From DAOPZC01 sp035353175 (GTDB taxonomy: Bacteria > Verrucomicrobiota > Kiritimatiellia > RFP12 > UBA1067): DNA of 64,000 bases. The position numbers and the translations under genes are program-made. The stretch's first letter is position 1, and each line of letters begins with the position of its first letter. The DNA lies in assembly GCA_035353175.1 (NCBI GenBank), contig DAOPZC010000016.1, positions 1 through 64,000 of the forward strand, in the 5' to 3' direction. The notes beneath the pieces were generated by a model, which was not told the origin of the DNA, did not search any database, and worked only from the letters and a program-made list of their open reading frames with translations. Below, piece after piece: positions 60,108 through 64,000 of this stretch.

Positions 60108-61423
60108 AAACCCGCGCTGCGACGGCTTTTTTAAAAAATGTTTTTTACGGCTTTTTGTGGCTCACCCCGCCGCTGGGCGCGTGGGCGGATTCCCGCTTTC
60201 CCCAGCCGCAGTTCGACACGGGCCATGCGGTGCCGCAGGCCGTGCACCCCGCTTTCGTTGAGCGCGTACCCGCCTGGGCAGACGTCCTGATTCTGGCGCT
60301 GGCGCTGGCCGTCTCCGCATGGCTCGTGCGGAAAGCGAGGTCGCGGCGGTGGATCCTCGCCTTCTCTCTGCTCTGCCTCGCCTGGTTCGGCTTTGTGCGG
60401 CACGGGTGCATCTGCCCCGTGGGATCGGTGCAGAATGTGGCGGCGGCGGCCTGGTGCGGCGGCGGCCTGCCGTGGTTCGCGGCGGCCCTGTTCGCGCTGC
60501 CGCTCCTGACCGCGCTGCTGTTCGGGCGCGTCTTCTGCGGCGCGGTCTGCCCCTTGGGCGCGTTGCAGGATCTCTTCATCGTCAAACCCCTGCGGGTTCC
60601 GAAGCCGCTCGACGCCGTGCTGCGCCTGGTGCCGCTGACGGTGCTTTCGGCGGGGCTCGTCTATGCCGTCAACGGCGCAGGATTCCTGATCTGCCGCACC
60701 GATCCCTTCGTGGGCTTCTTCCGGCGGGAAGCGCCCTTGCCGATGTTGCTGACCGGCATGGCCGTGCTGCTGGTGGGGCTCGTGGTCGCGCGCCCCTATT
60801 GCCGTTACTTCTGCCCCTACGGCGTCTTGCTGGAGATGTGCGCCCGACTGGCGTGGAAGCCCGTGCACGTGACGGCGCAGGAATGTATCAACTGCAGGTT
60901 GTGCACGGGAACCTGCCCGGTGGACGCGATCGTCACGCCGCGCGCGGCGCTCAGCGGCGCCGAGCGCCGCGCGCAGTTCAAAAGGTTCATCGTGATGTTG
61001 GCGCTGGCCCCGGTCGTGATCGCGGGATGCGCCGGCGCGGGATGGCTCTCCGGCGCGGTCGCCGCGCGCGCGCATCCGGACCTGGTCTTAGTCGACCGGC
61101 TGGCGAAGGCGACCCCCGCGGACGAAGAGCGTTATCCCGAGATCGAAGCGTTCAAACGCAAGGGGCTGAGCCGCGAAGAGGCCGAAGCGCGGGCCGCCGC
61201 GACCCTCGCGCGCTTCCGCACAGGGTGCGCCGGCGCGGGCGTCTTCATCGGCGCCGTCCTGGCCCTGCGCCTGTTGGGATTGACGCGGCTTCAGCGCCGC
61301 GCGCTGCACGAGGCGGACCGCATCCGCTGCGTGGCCTGCGGCCGCTGCTTCGCGGCCTGCCCGAAAAACCGGGAACATGACAACGCACCCCGGCCGGCAA
61401 CCCGCGCTGATGAAGCTGTATGA
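60095..61423 (+). CDS. NapH/NosR-like membrane iron-sulfur protein
   Basis: The 442-residue product starts at ATG 60095; GAGGGTGG lies upstream, and the start overlaps the preceding stop. It has several membrane segments (ILALALAVSAWLV, WFAAALFALPLLTALLFG, LLTGMAVLLVGLVVA, IVMLALAPVVIAGCAG) and repeated CxxxCP motifs: CICPVG, CGAVCPLGALQD, CRYFCPYG. Two ferredoxin-type clusters follow: CINCRLCTGTCPVD at about 265-280 and CVACGRCFAACPKN near the end. This is the NapH/NosR-type layout that moves electrons from quinol to periplasmic redox partners. The terminal acceptor is not encoded nearby; its partner is the upstream ferredoxin-like protein. Confidence 0.88.
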   Translation: MEGMKTRAATAFLKNVFYGFLWLTPPLGAWADSRFPQPQFDTGHAVPQAVHPAFVERVPAWADVLILALALAVSAWLVRKARSRRWILAFSLLCLAWFGFVRHGCICPVGSVQNVAAAAWCGGGLPWFAAALFALPLLTALLFGRVFCGAVCPLGALQDLFIVKPLRVPKPLDAVLRLVPLTVLSAGLVYAVNGAGFLICRTDPFVGFFRREAPLPMLLTGMAVLLVGLVVARPYCRYFCPYGVLLEMCARLAWKPVHVTAQECINCRLCTGTCPVDAIVTPRAALSGAERRAQFKRFIVMLALAPVVIAGCAGAGWLSGAVAARAHPDLVLVDRLAKATPADEERYPEIEAFKRKGLSREEAEARAAATLARFRTGCAGAGVFIGAVLALRLLGLTRLQRRALHEADRIRCVACGRCFAACPKNREHDNAPRPATRADEAV

Positions 61424-61467
61424 TGATAAAGGCTGTACAATAAAACCATTGGAGATCGGGGATAACG

Positions 61468-64000
61468 ATGAAGAACGTGTTGGCATTGCTGTTGCTGATG
61501 GCGGGAATGGCGGGGGCGGAGATGAGGCCGCTTCCCACGGCGGAAGGCTGGGACGCGGATCCGATGGTCTGGAAGCTCCGGACGGACGGCATCCACTGCA
61601 CGCTGTCGAACGGCCATGGGATCGCCGTCTGCCAAGCGGCGCCGCTCGCTTCGAACGTGACGGTCGAAGCGGTCTTCACGCCGCTCAAAGCAGTAAAAAG
61701 CGGATGGGAGGTCGCCGCCATCGCCATCGTGGACGACGCGCGCAACTACTGGCATCTGGCGCTGGTGCAGGCGCCTCCCGGGCACGGCGGCAGCCACAAC
61801 GTGGAACTGGCCGAAATGCGCGACGGCGAGTGGCTGTCCCAAAACAATTTAAAGATGGAAATCAACGAGGAAAGCGGAACCCGCTGGGTGTTCGGCCAGC
61901 CGCACACCTTCGCGCTGAGCATGGACCCGCACGGCATCACGGGCTCGATCCTCGCGCCGGACGGCAAGCCGATCCTGCGCCGGCGCTTCGGTTTCACCGC
62001 CGAAGCCGTGCGGCGCGGACGCCCCGCGCTGCACATCTCGGGCATCACGGGCACGTTCCGGAATCTTCGCGCCGACGGGTCCACTCCCGTAGCGGAAATA
62101 AAAACCGAGCCCGTCTTCCCGGCCTACGCGATGGACAGCGCCGTGCCCCAAATCACAGACGCCGCAACCGGCTTTTTCCGCGTGGTGCAGAAGCCCGACG
62201 GACGCTGGTGGACGATCGACCCGCTCGGCCGCGGCATCGTGCTCTTGGGCGTCGACCATGTGACCTTCCACGGGCACTGGTGCGAGAAACTGGGCTACGC
62301 GCCACACGGCAAAAAGAACGAGAAGAAATACACCGACCGCGCGGAATGGGAAAGCGAGACGCTGGGACGACTGAAGCAATGGGGCTTCACGATGCTCGGC
62401 GCGGGCTGCGATCCCAAGCTGATGCACCGCGGCCTGGTGCACACCGATTTCCTCAGCATCGGCGACCACCTGGCGACGCTGGGCGACGAATACGACATCA
62501 CGCCGAACGAGCGGCGCCCCTGCTCTTCGTTTCCGAACGTTTTCCATCCGGACTTCGAGGCGTACTGCCGCTACCGCGTGCGGCAGAAGTGCGTGCCGAG
62601 CCGCAACGACCCGTGGCTCTTCGGCTATTTCATCGACAACGAGTTGGCGTGGTGGGGCCGCGGCCCCTCGGCCACCGGCCTGTTCGATGCCGCGATGAAA
62701 AAGGGCGCGTCGCACACGGCCAAGATGGCGCTGCGCGATTTCGTCGCAAAGCAGGCGGGCAACGACCTGGCCGCGTTCAATGGGCTGTGGAAAATGCAGC
62801 TCAAGAGCTTCGACGAACTCCTGACGCTGAACGAGCTGCCGTCGGCGACCGAGGCGCAGCGCGACGTCAAGCACGCGTTCCTCCGCTTCGTCGCGGAGCG
62901 TTACTTCTCGGTGGCGGCGCGCGCGGTCCGCGAGGCCGACCCGAACCATCTGGTGCTGGGCGCACGTTTCGCGGGCACCGGCGGAGCCGACCCCGTGGTC
63001 TGGGAAGTGGCCGGCAAATATTGCGACGTGGTGACCTTCAACTGCTACCCCATGGCCGACATGGACGAAGGGCGCGTCTACACGCACTTCGGCAAGAGCG
63101 GCGAGCCCGTGACCGAGCACTTCGAGAAGTTTTACAACTACGTGAAGCGCCCGATGCTCATCACCGAATGGTCCTTCCCGGCCCTCGACGCGGGGCTGCC
63201 GAGCGTGCACGGCGCGGGCCAACGCTTCCGCACGCAGGCCGAGCGCACCGCCGCGACGAGCCTTTTCGCGCGCACGATGCTGAGCTTGCCTTTCCTCTTG
63301 GGCTACGACTATTTCATGTGGGTCGACGAGCCCGCGCTGGGCATCAGCACGCCTTTCCCCGAAGACTCGAACTACGGGCTCATCAACGAGGACGGCGCGC
63401 CCTACCCCCTCTTGACCGAAATGTTCGCCGCGCTCCACCGCGAGGCCGGGGCGTGGCGCTTCAAGCCCGCGCCGGCGCCCCACGCGCCGCCGAAGGGCAA
63501 AACGGTGCCCGACGCCTGGGCCGTGGCGCGCAAAGCCGCCGCAGGCGACGCGAAAGCCTTCTTCAAGCGCGAGGGCGAAGCCTTTTGCGCCGGCAACGGA
63601 CGCCTCACGCTGAAGGGCCGGTTCGGCAGCGGCAACATGGTGCAAAGTGTGCAGCTCGACGGCGAGGAGCGGGCGTACGGCCAGTACAATGCGCTGATCC
63701 AGACGCTCGACGCGGCAGGCAAGAACCGCTGGACCAACGCGAACACGGTCAAAGCAGTCGAGGGGCGCGTCTCCGACGGCATCGCGGTCCTCGACATCAC
63801 CAGTATGACCCGGGCCGGAGCCGAGGGCTTCGAGATCACCCATCGCCTGACCCTGCCGCCCGGCACGCCGTGGTTCATCAGCGAAGTGGTCAGCGTCAAG
63901 AACACGGGGGCCGCGCCCCTCCACCTGAATGCGCTTTTCTTCCGGTTCTACAACGACTTCAAGGGGGTGCCGGAAAAACTGCCGCCGAACCTCTGGGGCG
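61468..64000 (+). CDS. GH50-like (beta-agarase-related) enzyme with N-terminal sandwich (3' end cut by window)
   Basis: The frame is open from ATG 61468 to the window edge (844 residues visible). A signal peptide (MKNVLALLLLMAGMAGA) is followed by a DUF1080/LamG-type beta-sandwich at about 20-215 (WEVAAIAIVDDARNYWHLAL). The catalytic domain begins at about 235 (GFFRVVQKPDGRWWTIDPLGRGIVLLGV). GYFIDNELAW gives acid/base Glu392 and PMLITEWSFPALDAG nucleophile Glu567. A further C-terminal beta domain starts at about 680 and is cut. It is the third GH50-like protein of the window, nearer to the lipoprotein at 37551 than to the fusion at 5015. A TACAAT box at 61436-61441 may be its promoter. It lies 44 bp after the NapH-like gene but is unrelated in function. 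Confidence 0.85.
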   Translation, partial: MKNVLALLLLMAGMAGAEMRPLPTAEGWDADPMVWKLRTDGIHCTLSNGHGIAVCQAAPLASNVTVEAVFTPLKAVKSGWEVAAIAIVDDARNYWHLALVQAPPGHGGSHNVELAEMRDGEWLSQNNLKMEINEESGTRWVFGQPHTFALSMDPHGITGSILAPDGKPILRRRFGFTAEAVRRGRPALHISGITGTFRNLRADGSTPVAEIKTEPVFPAYAMDSAVPQITDAATGFFRVVQKPDGRWWTIDPLGRGIVLLGVDHVTFHGHWCEKLGYAPHGKKNEKKYTDRAEWESETLGRLKQWGFTMLGAGCDPKLMHRGLVHTDFLSIGDHLATLGDEYDITPNERRPCSSFPNVFHPDFEAYCRYRVRQKCVPSRNDPWLFGYFIDNELAWWGRGPSATGLFDAAMKKGASHTAKMALRDFVAKQAGNDLAAFNGLWKMQLKSFDELLTLNELPSATEAQRDVKHAFLRFVAERYFSVAARAVREADPNHLVLGARFAGTGGADPVVWEVAGKYCDVVTFNCYPMADMDEGRVYTHFGKSGEPVTEHFEKFYNYVKRPMLITEWSFPALDAGLPSVHGAGQRFRTQAERTAATSLFARTMLSLPFLLGYDYFMWVDEPALGISTPFPEDSNYGLINEDGAPYPLLTEMFAALHREAGAWRFKPAPAPHAPPKGKTVPDAWAVARKAAAGDAKAFFKREGEAFCAGNGRLTLKGRFGSGNMVQSVQLDGEERAYGQYNALIQTLDAAGKNRWTNANTVKAVEGRVSDGIAVLDITSMTRAGAEGFEITHRLTLPPGTPWFISEVVSVKNTGAAPLHLNALFFRFYNDFKGVPEKLPPNLWG

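Noticed and set aside
61849..63924. Long minus-strand open frame opposite the last glycosidase
   Set aside because: Shadow frame without recognisable domains; the plus strand encodes a clear GH50-like enzyme.
1..64000. tRNA, rRNA, CRISPR array, transposase, integrase or phage genes
   Set aside because: None was recognised in the intergenic sequences or frames; intergenic gaps are mostly under 200 bp.

Overview
The window is GC-rich, densely coding bacterial DNA dominated by secreted polysaccharide-degrading enzymes. Exported lipoproteins, Tat-type signals, LamG proteins with autotransporter-type beta repeats, a XylR-like (LacI-type sensor plus AraC-type DNA-binding) regulator and a norspermidine-type decarboxylase, all without SusC/SusD genes, suggest the PVC superphylum, most likely Kiritimatiellota or a close relative. 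This is inferred from gene style, because no rRNA or ribosomal protein gene is present. No tRNA, rRNA, CRISPR array, transposase or phage gene was seen.

Positions 1-44736 form a carbohydrate-utilisation island, mostly on the minus strand. From the left it holds: a cupin sugar-isomerase-like lipoprotein (cut by the window edge), a cysteine-laddered beta-helix protein, an operon of a four-domain glycosidase, a GH101-like enzyme and a metallo-beta-lactamase-fold protein, a GH10 xylanase, a frameshifted LamG/beta-repeat surface protein, the divergent XylR-like regulator (plus strand), an operon of GH13 amylase, GH10 xylanase and GH5-like enzyme, a methyltransferase, a CBM plus GH5-like enzyme, two Tat-exported metallophosphoesterases, a second LamG/beta-repeat protein, a very large GH2-like protein, a divergent GH50-like lipoprotein, a GH42-like enzyme and a paralogue of the GH5-like enzyme. 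Four near-identical operator-like sites, each two copies of TTTTRCGCA 22-23 bp apart, lie upstream of the GH10 gene, between the LamG gene and the regulator, upstream of the amylase operon and upstream of the distal GH5-like gene. They define a probable xylan/glucan regulon of the local regulator.

Positions 44929-64000 are more housekeeping. A plus-strand run encodes dihydroorotase, purine nucleoside phosphorylase and carboxynorspermidine decarboxylase. A minus-strand run encodes a 1,914-residue exported protein of unknown function, an orphan lipoyl/E3-binding-domain protein, a FabG-like reductase and a membrane protein. Then on the plus strand come DNA polymerase I, a two-gene iron-sulfur electron-transfer module and a second free-standing GH50-like enzyme cut by the right edge. 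Several genes appear to start directly at the transcription start (-10 box 6-7 nt before the start codon), suggesting that leaderless mRNAs are common here.
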